64,000 nucleotides of DNA from Nemophila menziesii (lineage: Eukaryota > Streptophyta > Magnoliopsida > Boraginales > Hydrophyllaceae): NCBI GenBank assembly GCA_029959085.1, contig JARWIR010000022.1, positions 248,001 through 312,000 of the forward strand, in the 5' to 3' direction. The stretch's first letter is position 1. Every line of letters begins with the position of its first letter. The translations under genes were made by a program, and so were the position numbers. The notes under the pieces are model-generated. The model had not been told where the DNA came from, did not search any database, and saw only the letters and a program-made list of their open reading frames with translations. Below are positions 49,868-63,962 of this stretch, in pieces.

Positions 49868-52127
49868 TCATTATCAGGACCACATTCATTATATACCTCT
49901 AATCATGTCAGTTTCAAATATAACTCTAACCCAGCCGCCTTTAAGTATACACATAACATACTAGCACTATTACCCATTATATGTTTTCGTTCTCTTATCT
50001 CTCTCAATATTCTTCTCTCTAATCTGGTTTTTCGTATCAAATTTTTTATGTTCACTATCACTTCATTCCTCTTTCATTCTTGTGTACTATTGTTGTTCTC
50101 CACTTCCCAACATTACAACCTATTTTTAAACTAAGTGTAACTTGTATTTCAGATTGTTGGACTTTACATTTCAAAAAAAAAAAACAAGGAACTTTTATAA
50201 TATTTAAAAAATTAATTGATTGGGTAATTTTACAATATATTTTTTAATATTATTCATACTTGGTTGTAGATTAATATTAAGAGATTTAACTGTTTGATCA
50301 ATTGAACAAAAAAGAGGGCAAACATTAGATTTGTTTAGGAAACATTACTTTTTGCATCTTTATATTTGTGAATATTAGTTGTACATTGTTAGCTTATATA
50401 TATCTATGGATTTGTATTCATAAAATTGCTAAATACTTATTCAAATTTTTAACTATAAATAAGTTAGATTTTATTTTTGTAACAAATATTTTGGAATTCC
50501 TAATTTTGTACCTTTACAAGTTTATAGTGTTAAATAAATTTTTTCATTATTGTAGATAAACTCTTGGTGGAGCTTTGGAGATTATATCTGTGGTAAGTCC
50601 ATAAACAGTTGTTTAATAGTAATCATGTCTAGTGAATTAAATATTTTAAAATCCATGATTTTTTTTCGAATTTACTGTATACTTTAAAATGTCATGTTTG
50701 TCCACTTATCTCTAGTTTAGCTAGGATTTTGCATTCTATCATTAAGATCAACAAAACTTCAGTTTTATTATATTATAAATATTTTTATAAGTATCTTTCT
50801 AAGTAAAGTCTAATTATATGGGCTGGTTTTACCCAACTCTTGGATAAGGTAAATCAAGAATAATATATATCGATTCCAGAAATTGCTGGGGTAACGCTAG
50901 ATAGAGTAAAAAAATGTTTACTCATGGATTAATTTGGGTTAACCGTTGGATACCTTCAATTGCATTCGATTTCCTTAGTTTAACTTCGGATTATCCCTAT
51001 TGATCAACATTGGCCAAATTTTTTTTACACATGATAGAGTAAAAAAATGACTTAGAATCTAGAAAAGATGAAGTCATCATTCTTCTAATTCATCAATATT
51101 ATCTACTATAAACGAATAAGATGAAATTAAAAATTCATAAACCAATACGAATGTTAAAATTCGATACTTCATGATTCATATACTTCAAAAAAGTTACAAT
51201 TCAAAGTATAAAGATTTATACATTACTTAACTTTCCCCAAAAACTATTAAAAAAAATTTCCTTTTACTTCATAAACCATAAAAAGCCTAGATTAATTAAG
51301 GTCTTGTTAGTCATCTCGGGTGCTCGGTCAACCTACTCAACCCTATATATTTCTTTTCACACAAAATATGTTAAGTACATATGTTATTTAGAAGCTTTAG
51401 GATTTAGAAAACTAAGATTCATCATAGACCTTAAAGTTTTACTAATTTAGGGAGTGAACTGCAAACATGTATGGACTAAAATGCAAAGTGTTGTAGTTCT
51501 AGAGACTGAAATGTAAAGTTTAGTAGCTTCTGGAACTGAAATGCAAAATCTTAGTGGATTGAACCCCAAGAAGTTTTACTTATTTTTTATATCATTACGG
51601 TTTAGATTATAAAATATCATTGATCTCCGATTAATTACATCCATTACCTCCTGAACTATGAGAAGATTGAGAACTTACCCCCCCACTGTTTAAAATGGTA
51701 CTGGTTACCCCCATTATTAGTTTTCTTGACTCGTTACCCCTGTTAACAGAAACCGTAAAAAACCGCCGTTAGTTGGTCATGTGCCTGATTTTTTTAAGTA
51801 AAAAACACATTTTCTGATTTAATAAACATTACCTATTAATTAACAATAGTATATTTGGTAGTTCCTAATCACCTAAACTTTAAAAACACAAATTTAAAAC
51901 AAAAATAATAAAGCATCATACACAAAATCATTCATTGGGAAAACTAGAAGAACCCTAATTTCAAAAATTCATGTTGCCCATTTTAGTAAACTCTTATGCC
52001 CATTAGAAAATCCAAGCTTGTGTAATTTAGACTTTGCCTCATTTAAACGAACCTTAAATTTGTATATAAGTCTTGTTTATTTTTCAAGAGGGAACAGTTC
52101 GTTGAGTCTACAAGTCTTGTTCATTTT

Positions 52128-52633
52128 TCAAACAATTTGTAAGCGTTCGAAAGTCTCTTGATTCTTTTCAAAGCCAGCGAAACTATTACAAACGTGACCT
52201 ATTTCGCCACTTATATTGCAAAAAATTCCACCATCGCTAACTTGAGAGTTTCTAAGAGCGCCACCAAAACCAACATTGTTTTGTGGAAATGGAACCATAT
52301 TGGTAGTCTCGATTTGACGAGGACTAAAATTATCTAAGATTGTGTACCTAAATTTCCAAAACTGTCTAAAGGGGTGTTTGAAATTTGGTTGATCATCATG
52401 GCATGGTTTTTTTGGTGGTAAGAAGAATTGTACCAGAGATGGGTCAAGATTATTAAATAGTGTAGCTGGTGATGGTTAAAAAGAAGCAGAATAATCGAAT
52501 GCTCCTTGTAAAAGCAAATTGTTCTGATCAACCTTGTTGAAACTGGGTGAAAAAGTTATGCTTTGGTGCTCAAGCATGTCGTTATTGTTAGTAATAACAT
52601 TGTTATTATTGTTGTTATTTTTCATGTACCAAT
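52128..52633 (-). pseudogene. Transcription-factor-like exon remnant, unit 15
   Basis: Essentially the unit 2 copy; the 65-codon open piece (52334-52531) encodes the same peptide. Confidence 0.5.
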
Positions 52634-53058
52634 CTACATCATTTGTTGTACATACAAATTTTTTAATGGTGTTTAAAATTATTAGATAAGAAAAGAGTTT
52701 GAAAGATCTAAAAAGACGAACTTGATCTAGAAATTTTATAGATCACTCTCCATTATTGGCAATAACTATAATTGTAAACATACATATACCTATTATAAGT
52801 CGTCCTTATTAAGAATTTAAGTTAGCAATGAATGTCGCAATTGGCATTAGAATCATTGTATGCAAGTTTTTAATTTAAAATATTATTTATATTATATAAT
52901 TTATTCTAGTAAAATATAAAAGAATTTTATAATTATCTATTTAGATAAATGTTGAGAAAATACATTATCAAAACAAGAAAATAGAAATGAAATCAAAATG
53001 TACTATTTAGGTTTTTCTAATTTCTAAATTAATTACAATTATGTACCACATAATCTTG

Positions 53059-53173
53059 GAGTTAGTCTTTTATCTAATATTGGATGGTCCAGTATATAAA
53101 TACTGATAATTGGGCCATGAGTCATAATATAAATGGAATATTGGTCCATCCAATATTCTATTGAAGATTTTTC
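53059..53173. mobile_element. Resident MITE, unit 16
   Basis: Full-length, same variants as unit 3 ('atctaatattggat', 'ccagtatataaata', 'ccatgagtcat'). Confidence 0.7.
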
Positions 53174-54121
53174 TCATTATCAGGACCGCATTCATTATTT
53201 ACCTCTAATCATGTTACTTTCAAATAGAACTCTAACCTAGCCGCCTTTAAGTATACACATAACATACTAGCACCATTACCTATTATTTGTCTTGTTCTCA
53301 TATCTCTCTCAATCTCCTTCTCTCTAGTCTGGTTTTTCGTATTAAATCTTTTTTGTTCACTATCACTTCATTCCTCTTTCATTCTTGTGTACGATTGTTG
53401 TTCTCCACTTTCCAACATTACAACCTATTTTTAAACTAAGTGTAACTTGTATTTCAGATAGTTGGACTTTACATTTCAAAAAATAAAAACAAGGTACTTT
53501 TATAATATTTAAAAAATTAATTAACTGGGGAATTTTACAATATATTTTTTAATATTATTCATACTTGATTGTAGAATAATATTAAAAAATTCAACTGTTT
53601 GATCAATTGAACAAAAAAAGAGGGCAAACATTAGATTTGTTTAGGAAACATTACTTTTTACATCTTTATATCTGTGAATATTAGTTGTACATTGTTAGCT
53701 TATATATCTATGGATTTGTATTCATAAAATTTATAAATACTTATTCAAATTTTTATCTGTAAATAAGTTAGATTTTATTTTTGTAATAATTATTTTGGAA
53801 ATCCTAATTTTGTACCTTTACAAGTTTATAGTGTTAAATAAAAAATTTCATTATTGTAGATAAACTCTTGGTGGAGCTTTGGAGATTATATCTCTGGTAA
53901 GTCCATAAACAATTGTTTAATAGTAATCATGTCTAGTGAATTTCCTGTATACTTAAAATGTCATGTTTGTCCATAAAATTCTAAATCCATGATTTTTTTT
54001 TGAATTTCCTGTATAGTTTAAAATGTCATGTTTGTCCACATAACTTTAGTTTAGCTGGGATTTTGCATTCTAGCATTGAGATCAAAAAAAATTCAGTTTT
54101 ATTATATCATAAATATTTTTA

Positions 54122-55462
54122 GAGTAAATACACTGTTTACCCCTGAACCTGATTGACGGACTGTCCCCAAAGATTAAAATGCGACTAGTTGCCCCCTAAA
54201 CTTTAAATTTGTGACTCGATGCCCCTTGTGACCATTTTCTGTCAATTTTTTCGTTAACTCGCAGCATGGGTTCCACGCGCCGTTAACTCGTGACTCGTTG
54301 CCCCCTGAACTTTTTTTTTCAGAATTATTTTGACTCGTTGCCCCCCTGAACTTTTTTTTTTTCGGAATTAATTATTTAAAAAATCATTTTAACAGGGGCA
54401 AATTTGGTATTTCAAATCTTCTTCTCCATGATCTTCTTCTCCAAAGCTTCTTCTCCATGATTAAAGCTTCAAAACTTCAAAGCTTTAAATCTTTAAATCT
54501 TTAAATCTTCAAATCTTCAAATCTTTAAATCTTCAAATCTTCAAACCTTAGATCACCACTACGAGCTTCTAAATTAAGCTATAATTAATACAAAAAACAA
54601 GCCTCATCTTCTTCCTTTCTCCCTGTCGGTCTTCCTGACGCACGTTAGCAACAGCTACCCTATTTTCTTTGCTTCGTGATCTCTCAGATTCGTTCTCACC
54701 AGGTACGGTTTTGTAACAATACCCAACATCAAAAGTTTTCCATTCTCTCACTTAGATCTGTAATTTTTCTACTTTTCTTCATTAATTTTTGTATATTTTT
54801 CTTGAATATATCATTCATTTAATTGAAAATCAATACCAAAAAGAATAGATTAAAATTTTGATAAAAATCGTGACTTTTTTTGGGTCTCCCATTGGTTTTA
54901 CAAAAATTGATATAATGAAACATAACATGTTCACGTTTAGGTTGAAAATATCAAGAATCAATACCAACTGTACAATGTATTGTAGCAAAAACCATGACTC
55001 GAATTACAAAAGTAAAACGAAAAGATCATGCGTTTTGAATATCGGATGTCAAGTTTAATGAATATTGGAAGAAGAATTTAAAGAAAGAAGGGTATGAAAT
55101 TAATGAAGAGTTTATTCATGAATATTTTTTTATCAAACTTTCTCCATTAATGAAGAAGAAATGTAAAATACCCAAAATACCCATCTTTAAAAAAAGGATA
55201 TAATTAACAATTTAAAAAAAATTGGGGGGGGGGGCAACTAGTCACGAAATTAAAACTTTAGGGGGCAAAAAGTACGGGGCAACTAGTCCACGCGCGCGTG
55301 GCACTCACGCTGCAAATTAACGGAAAAAATGGACGGAAAACAGCAAAAAGGACTAACGAGTCACGAAATTAAAGTTTAGGGGGCAACTAGTCGCATTTTA
55401 AACTTTGGGGGGGCAATCAGTCAATCGGGGTAAAGCTCAGGGGGTAAACAGTGTATTTACTC
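54122..55462. mobile_element. Non-autonomous MULE-type element, copy 3
   Basis: 1,341 bp with intact ATATTTTTA duplications at 54113-54121 and 55463-55471. It is nearly identical to copy 1, apart from tract lengths such as the run of G at about 55225, as expected if it was copied with the 45.8-kb segment rather than inserted anew. The 60- and 66-codon frames (54569-54751 minus, 54858-55058 plus) are unchanged. Confidence 0.88.
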
Positions 55463-56809
55463 ATATTTTTATAAGTATCTTTATAAGTAAAGTCTAATTA
55501 TATGGGCTGGTTTTACCCAACTCTTGGATAAGGTAAATCAAGAATAATATATATTGGTTCTAGAAATTGCTGGGGTAACTCTAGATAAAGTAAAAATATG
55601 TTTTCCCTTGGATTAATTCGGGTTAACCATTGGATGCCTTCAATTGCATTCGATTTCCTTAGATTAACTTTGGATTATCCCTATTGATCAACATTGGCCA
55701 AATTTTTTTTACACATGGTAGAGTAAAAAATGACTTAGAATCCAGAAAAGATGAAGTCATCATTCTTCTAATTCATCAATATTATCTACTATAAACGAAT
55801 AAGATGAAATTAACAATTTATAAACCAATATGAATGTTAAAATTCGATACTTCATGAATCATATACTTCAAAAAAAGTTATAATTCAAAGTATAAAGATT
55901 TATACATTACTTAACTTTCCCCAAAAACTATTAAAAAAAATTTCCTTTTACTTCATAAACCTTCAAAAGCCTAGATTAATTAGGGCCTTGCTAGTCATCT
56001 CGGGTGCTAGGTCAACGTATTCAACCCTATATATTTCTTTTCACACAAAATATGTTAAGTACATAAGTTAATTAGAAGCTTTAGGATTTAGAAAACTAAG
56101 ATTCATCATAGACCTTAAAGTTTTACTCATTTAGGGAGTGAACTGCAAACTTGTAGGGACTAAAATGCAAAGTGTAGTAGTTTTAGAGACTGAAATGTAA
56201 AGTTTAGTAGCTTCTGGAACTGAAATACAAAATCTTAGTGGATTGAACCCCAAGAAGTGTTACTTATTTTTTATATCATTACAATTTAGATTATAAAATA
56301 TCATTGATCGCCGATTAATTACATCCATTACCTCCTGATCTATGAGAAGATTGAGAATTTACCCCCCCCCCCCACTGTTTAAAATGGTATTGGTTACCCC
56401 CGTTGTTAGTTTTCGTGACTCGTTACCGCTGTTAACGGAAACCGTAAAAAACCGCCGGTCATTTTCCTGAATTTTTTAATTAAGAAAACAATTTTCTGAT
56501 CTAATAAACATTACCTATTAATTAACAATAGTATATTTGGTAGTTCCTAATCACCTAAACTTTAAAAACACAAATTTAAAACAAAAATAATAAAGCATCA
56601 TACACAAAATCATTCATTGGGAAAACTAGAAGAACCTTAATTTCAAAAATTCATGTTGCCCGTTTTAGTAAACTCTTATGCCCATTAGAAAATCCAAGCT
56701 TGTGTAATTTGGAATTTGCCTCATTTAAACGAACGTTAAATTTTTATATAAGTCTTCTTTATTTTTCAGGAGGGAACAGTTCGTAGAGTCTACAAGTCTT
56801 GTTCATTTT

Positions 56810-57309
56810 TCAAACAATTTGCAAGAGTTTGAAAGTCTCTTGATTATTTTCAAAACCAGCGAAAGTATTACGAACTTGACCCATTTCGCCACTTATATTG
56901 CAAAAACTTCCACCATCTCTACCTTGAGTGTTTCTAAGAGTGCCAACAAAACCAACATTGTTTTGTGGAAATGGAACCACATTGGTAGTCTCAAATTGAC
57001 GAGAACTAAAATTATCGTGTACCTAAATTTCCAAAACTGTCTAAAGGGGTGTTAGAAATTTGGTTGAGTTTCATGGGCATAGATTTTTTGGTGGTAAGAA
57101 GAATTGTACTAGAGATGGGTCAAGATTATTAAAGAGTATAGCATGTGATGGTGAAAAAGAAGTAGAAGAATCGAATGTTCCTTGTAAAAGAAAATTGTTC
57201 AGATCAACCTTGTTGAAACTGGGTGAAAAAGTTATGCTTTGGTGCTCAAGCATGTCGTTATTGTTAGCAATAAAATTGTTATTATTGTTGTTATTTTTCA
57301 TGTACCAAT
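56810..57309 (-). pseudogene. Transcription-factor-like exon remnant, unit 16
   Basis: Essentially the unit 3 copy, with a 76-codon Asn-rich frame (57071-57301) differing from it at one residue. Confidence 0.5.
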
Positions 57310-57735
57310 CTACATCATTTGATGTACATACAAATTTGTTAATGGTGTTAAAAATTATTAGATAAGAAAAGAATTTGAAAAATGTAAAAAGACGAGCTTG
57401 ATCAAGAAATTTTATAGATCACTCTCTATTATTGTCAATAACTATAATTGTAAACATAAATATACCTATTATAAGTCATCCTTATTAAGAATTTAAGTTA
57501 GCAATGAATGTCGTAACTGGCATTAGAATCACTGTATGCAAGTTTTTAATTTAAAATATAATTAATATTATATAATTTATTCTAGTAAAATATAAAAGAA
57601 TGGTTATAATTATCTAATAAGATAAATGTTGATAAAATACATTATCAAAACAAGAAAATAGAAATGAAATCAAAATGTACTAGTTAGGTTTTTCTAATTT
57701 CTAAATTAATTACATTTATGTACCACATAATCTTG

Positions 57736-57844
57736 GGGTTAGTCTTTCATCCGGATGGTCCAATATATAAATAGTTATAATTTGGCCATGCGTCATAATA
57801 TAAATGGAATATTGGTCCATCCAATATTCGATTGAAGATTTTTC
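57736..57844. mobile_element. Resident MITE, unit 17
   Basis: Lacks AATATT like its partner unit 4. Confidence 0.68.
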
Positions 57845-60105
57845 TCATTATCAGGACCACATTCATTATTTACCTCTAATCATGTCAGTTTGAAATTGAA
57901 CTCTAACCTAGCCGCCTTCAAGTATACACATAACATACTAGCACCATCACCTATTATTTGTCTTTGTTCTATTATCTCTCTCAATCTTCTTCTCTCTAAT
58001 CTAGTTTTTCGTATCAAATCTTTTTTGTCCACTATCACTTCATTCATCTTTCATTCTTGTGTACTATTGTTGTTCTCCACTTCCCAAAATTACAACCTAT
58101 TTTTAAACTAAGTGTAACTTGTATTTCAGATAGTTGGACATTACATTTCAAAGAAATAAAAATAAGGTACTTTTATAATATTTAAAAAATTAATTGATTA
58201 GGTAATTTTACTATTTATTTTTTATTATTATTCATACTTGGTTGTAGAATAATATTACGAAATTTAACTGTTTGATTAATTGAACAACCAAAGAGGGCAA
58301 AAATTAGATTTGTTTAGGAAACATTACTTTTTGCATCTTTATATTTGTGAATATTAGTTGTACATTGTTAGCTTATATATATCTATGGATTTTTATTCAT
58401 GAAATTGCTAAATACTTATTCAAATTTTTAACTGTAAATAAGTTAGATTTTATTTTTGTAAGAAATATTTTGGAAATCCTAATTTTGCACCTTTACAAGT
58501 TTATAGTGTTAAATAAATTTTTTAATTATTGTAGATAAACTCTTGGTGGAGCTTTGGAGATTATATCTCTGGTAAGTCCATAAACAATTGTTTAATAGTA
58601 ATCATGTTTAGTGAATTAAATATTTCTAAATCCATGATTTTTTTTCGAATTTACTGTATACTTTAAAATGTCATGTTTGTCCACTAAACTCTAGTTTAGC
58701 TGGGATTTTGCATTCTAGCATTAAGATCAAAAAAACTTTAGTTTTATTATATCATAAATATTTTTATAAGTATCTTTATAAGTAAAGTCTAATTATATGG
58801 GCTGGTTTACCCAACTCTTGGATAAGGTAAATCAAGAATAATATATATCTGTTCCAGAAATTGCTGGGTTAATGCTAGATAGAGTAAAAAAATGTATACC
58901 CTTGGATTAATTCGGGTTAACCGTTGGATACCTTCAATTGCATTCGATTTCCTTAGTTTAACTTTGGATTATCCCTATTGATCAACATTGGCCAATTTTT
59001 TTTTACACATGATAGTTTAAAAAAATGACTTAGAATCTAGAAAAGATGAAGTCATCATTCTTCTAATTCATCAATATTATATTCAATAAACGAATAAGAT
59101 GAAATTAACAATTTATAAACCAATACGAATGTTAAAATTCGATATTTCATGAAGCATATACTTCAAAAAAAGTTACAATTCAAAGTATAAATATTTATAC
59201 ATTACTTAACTTTCCCCAAAAACTATTAAAAATAATTTCCTTTTACTTCATAAACCTTCAAAAGCCTAGATTAATGAGCGTTTTGTTAGTCATCTCGGGT
59301 GCTCGGTCAACCTTTTCAACCCTATATATTTATTTTCACACAAGATATGTTAAGTACATAAGTTATTTAGAAGCTTTAGGATTTAAAAAACTAAGATTCA
59401 TCATACACCTTAAAGTTTTACTAATTTAGGGAGTGAACTGCAAACTTGAATGGACTAAAATGCAAAGTGTTGTAGTTTTAGAGACTGAAATGTAAAGTTT
59501 AGTAGCTTTTGGAACTGAAATGCAAAATCTTAGTGGATTGAACCCCAAGAAGTGTTACTTATTTTTTATATCATTACGGTTTAGATTATAAAATATCATT
59601 GATCTCCGATTAATTACATCCATTACCTCCTGAACTATGAGAAGATTGAGAACTTACCCCCCACTGTTTAAAATGGTACTGGTTACCCCATTATTAGTTT
59701 TCGTGACTCGTTACCCATGTTAACGGAAACCGTAATAAACCGCCGTTAGTTGGTCATGTGCCTGATTTTTTTAATTAAAAAAAAAAAAATTCTGATTTAA
59801 TAAACATTACCTATTAATCAACAATAGTATAATTGGTAGTTCCTAATCACTTAAACTTTAAAAACACAAATTTAAAACAAAAATAATAAAGCATCATACA
59901 CAAAATCATTCATTGGGAAAACTAGAAGAACCTTAATTTCAAAAATTCATGTTGCCCATTTTAGTAAACTCTTATGCCGATTAAAAAATCCAAGCTTGTG
60001 TAATTTGTATTTTGCCTCATTTAAACGAACCTTAAATTTTTATATATGTCTTGTTTATTTTTCAGGAGGGAACAGTTTGTAGAGTCTACAAGTCTTGTTC
60101 ATTTT

Positions 60106-60611
60106 TCAAAGAATTTGTAAGAGTTTGAAAGTCTCTTGATTCTTTTCAAAGCCAGCGAAAGTATTACAAACTTTACCCATTTCGCCACTTATATTACAAA
60201 AACTTCCACCATCGCTACCTTGAGTGTTTCTAAGAGCGCCACCAAAACCAACATTGTTTTGTGGAAATGGAACCATATTGGTAGTCTCAAATTGACGAGA
60301 ACTAAAATTATCTGAGATTGTGTACCTAAATTTCCAAAACTGTCTAAAGGGGTGTTAGAAATTTGGTTGAGCATCATGGGCATTGTTTTTTTGGTGGTAA
60401 GAAGAATTGTACCGCAGATGGGTCAAGATTATTAAATAGTGTAGCTGGTGATAGTGAAAAAGAAGCAGAAGAATCGAATGCTCCTTGTAAAAAAATTTGT
60501 TCTGATCAACCTTGTTGAAACTGGGTGAAAAAGTTATGCTTTGGTGCTCAAGCATGTCGTTATTGTTAGCAGTAACATTGTTATTATTGTTGTTATTGTT
60601 CATGTACCAAT
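60106..60611 (-). pseudogene. Transcription-factor-like exon remnant, unit 17
   Basis: Essentially the unit 4 copy (111-codon frame 60355-60690; 64-codon frame 60189-60383). Confidence 0.5.
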
Positions 60612-61037
60612 CTACATCATTTGTTATACATACAAATTTGTTAATGGTATTGAAAATTATTAGATAAGAAAAGAGTTTGAAAGATCTCAAAAGACGAGCT
60701 TGATCTAGAAATTTTATAGATCACTCTCCATTATTGTCAATAACTATAATTGTAAACATAAATATACCTATTATAAGTCGTCCTTATTAAGAATTTAAGT
60801 TAGCAATGAATGTCGTAATTGGCATTAGAATCACTGTATAAAAGTTTTTAATTTAAAATATAATTAATATTATATAATTTATTCTAGTAAAATATAAAAG
60901 AATTGTTATAATTATCTAATAAGATAAATGTTGACAAAATACATTATCAAAACAAGAAAATAGAAATGAAATCAAAATGTACTATTTAGGTTTTTCTAAT
61001 TTCTAAATTAATTACATTTATGTACCACATAATCTTG

Positions 61038-61152
61038 GGGTTAGTCTTTCATCCAATATTGTATGGTCCAATATATAAATACTGATAATTTTGCCATGCG
61101 TCATAATATAAATGGAATATTGGTCCATCCAATATTCGATTGAAGATTTTTC
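61038..61152. mobile_element. Resident MITE, unit 18
   Basis: Full-length; one mismatch in the palindrome ('atccaatattgtat'). Confidence 0.7.
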
Positions 61153-63308
61153 TCATTATCAGGACCATATTCATTATTTACCTCTAATCATGTCAGTTTC
61201 AAATAGAATTCTAACCTAGCCGCGTTTAAGTATACACATAACATACTAGCACCGTTATCTATTATTTGTCTTCGTTCTCTTATCTCTCTCAATCTTCTTC
61301 TCTCTAATCTGGTTTTTCGTATCAAATCTTTTTTGTTCACTATCACTTCATTCATCTTTCATTCTTGTGTACTATTGTTGTTCTCCACTTCCCAAAATTA
61401 CAACCTATTTTTAAACTAAGTGTAACTTGTATTTCAGCTAGTTGGACATTACATTTCAAAAAATAAAAATAAGGTACTTTTATAATATTTAAAAAATTAA
61501 TTGATTGGGTAATTTTACAATTTATTTTTTAATATTATTCATATTTGGTTGTAGAATAATATTAAGAAATTTAACTGTTTGATTAATTGAACAAACAAAG
61601 AGGGCAAATATTAGACTTGTTTAGGAAACATTACTTTTTGCATCTTTATATTTGTGAATATTAGTTGTACATTGTTAGATTATATATATCTATGGATTTT
61701 TATTCATAAAATTGCTAAATACTTATTCAAATTTTTAACTGTAAATAAGTTAGATTTTATTTTTGTAATAAATATTTTGGAAATCCTAATTTTGTACCTT
61801 TACAAGTTTATAGTGTTAAATAATTTTTTTCATTATTGTAGATAAACTCTTGGTGGAGCTTTGGAGATTATATCTCCGGTAAGTCCATAAACAATTGTTT
61901 AATAGTAATCATGTCTAGTGAATTAAATATTTCTAAATTCATGATTTTTTTTCGAATTTAATGTATACTTTAAAATGTCATGTTTGTCCACTTAACTTTA
62001 GTTTAGCTGGGATTTTGCATTCTAGCATTGAGATCAAAAAAACTTTAGTTTTATTATATCATAAATATTTTTATAAGTATCTTTATAAGTAAAGTCTAAT
62101 TATATGGGCTGGTTTTACACAACTTTTGGATAAGGTAAATCAAGAATAATATATATCGGTTCCAGAAATTGCTGGGGTAACGCTAGATAGAGTAAAAAAA
62201 AAATTTACCTTTAGATTAATTCGGGTTAACCGTTGGATACCTTCAATTGCATTCGATTTCCTTAGTTTAACTTCGGATTATCCCTATTGATCAACATTGG
62301 CTAAAAAATTTTTTACACATGATAGAATAAAAAAATGACTTAGAATCTAGAAAAGATGAAGTCATCATTCTTCTAATTCATCAATATTATCTTCAATAAA
62401 CGAATAAGATGAAATTAACAATTTATAAACCAATACGAATGTTAAAATCCGATATTTCATGAAGCATATACTTCTAAAAAAGTTACAATTCAAAGTATAA
62501 ATATTTATACATTGCTTAACTTTCCCCAAAAACTATTAAAAATAATTTCCTTTTACTTCATAAACCTTCAAAAGCCTAGATTAATGAGGGTCTTGTTAGT
62601 CATCTCGGGTGCTTGGTCAACCTATTCAACCCTATATATTTCTTTTCACACAAAATATTTTAAGTACATAAGTTATTTAGAAGCTTTAGGATTTAAAAAA
62701 CTAAGATTCATCATAGACCTTAAAGTTTTACTAAATTAGGGAGTGAACTGCAAACTTGTATGGACTAAAATGCAAAGTGCTGTAATTTTAGAGACTGAAA
62801 TGTAAAGTTTAGTAGCTTCTGGAACTGAAATGCAAAATCTTAGTGGATTGAACCCCAAGAAGTATTACTTATTTTTTTATATCATTACGGTTTAGATTAT
62901 AAAATATCATTGATCTCCAATTAATTACATCCATTACCTCCTGAACTATGAGAAGATTGAGAACTTACCCCCCACTATTTAAAATGGTACATTTTCTGAT
63001 TTAATTAACATTACCTATTAATTAACAATAGTATATTTTGTAGTTCCTAATCACCTAAACTTTAAAAACACAAATTTAAAACAAAAATAATAAAGCGTCA
63101 TAGACAAAATCATTCATTGGGAAAACTAGAAAAACCTTAATTTCAAAAATTCATGTTGCCCATTTTAGTAAACTCTTTTGCCTATTAGAAAATCCAAGCT
63201 TGTGTAGTTTGGACTTTGCCTCATTAAACGAACCTTAAATTTTTATATATGTCTTGTTTATTTTTCAGGAGGGAACAGTTTGTAGAGTCTACAAGTCTTG
63301 TTCACTTT

Positions 63309-63813
63309 TCAAACAATTTGTAAGAGTTTGAAAGTCTCTTGATTCTTTTCAAAGCCAGTGAAAGTATTACAAACTTTACCCATTTCGCCACTTATATTGC
63401 AAAAACTTCCACCATCGCTACCTTGAGTGTTTCTAAGAGCGCCACCAAAACCAACATTGTTTTGTGGAAATGGAACCATATTGGTAGTTTCAAATTGACG
63501 AGAACTAAAATTATCTGAGATTGTGTACCTAATTTTCCAAAACCGTCTAAAGGGGTGTTAGAAATTTGGTTGAGCATCATGGACATGGTTTTTTGGTGGT
63601 AAGAAGAATTGTACCAGAGATGGGTCAAGATTATTAAATAGTGTAGCTGGTGATAGTGAAAAAGAAGCAGAAGAATCGAATGCTCCTTGTAAAAAAAATT
63701 ATTCTGATCAACCTTGTTGAAACTGGGTGAAAAAGTTATGCTTTGGTGCTCAAGCATGTCGTTATTGTTAGCAGTAACATTGTTATTATTGTTGTTATTG
63801 TTCATGTACCAAT
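63309..63813 (-). pseudogene. Transcription-factor-like exon remnant, unit 18
   Basis: Essentially the unit 5 copy. The accidental 166-codon frame (63392-63892) is kept with one visible residue change. Confidence 0.5.
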
Positions 63814-63962
63814 CTACATCATTTGTTGTACATACAAATTTGTTAATGGTGTAGAAAATTATTAGATAAGAAAAGAGTTTGAAAGATCTCAAAAGACGAG
63901 CTTGATCTAGAAATTTTATAGATCAGTCTCCATTATTGTCAATAACTATAATTGTAAACATA

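Larger units (their letters stand above)
49476..52782 (+). repeat. Array unit 15
   Basis: 3,307 bp. Partner of unit 2; almost identical in its right two thirds. It marks the start of the second copy of the 45.8-kb higher-order repeat seen here. Confidence 0.9.
52783..57458 (+). repeat. Array unit 16, with MULE insertion
   Basis: 4,676 bp including the third MULE copy (54122-55462). Partner of unit 3. Differences from it are mainly homopolymer lengths and isolated substitutions. Confidence 0.9.
57459..60760 (+). repeat. Array unit 17
   Basis: 3,302 bp, exactly the length of unit 4, its partner, and sharing the loss of AATATT from the MITE palindrome. Confidence 0.9.
60761..63962 (+). repeat. 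Array unit 18
   Basis: 3,202 bp. Partner of unit 5 but keeps the 26 bp lost there (around 61196-61222), so that deletion happened after the 45.8-kb duplication. It shares the ~110-bp deletion at about 62990. Confidence 0.9.
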
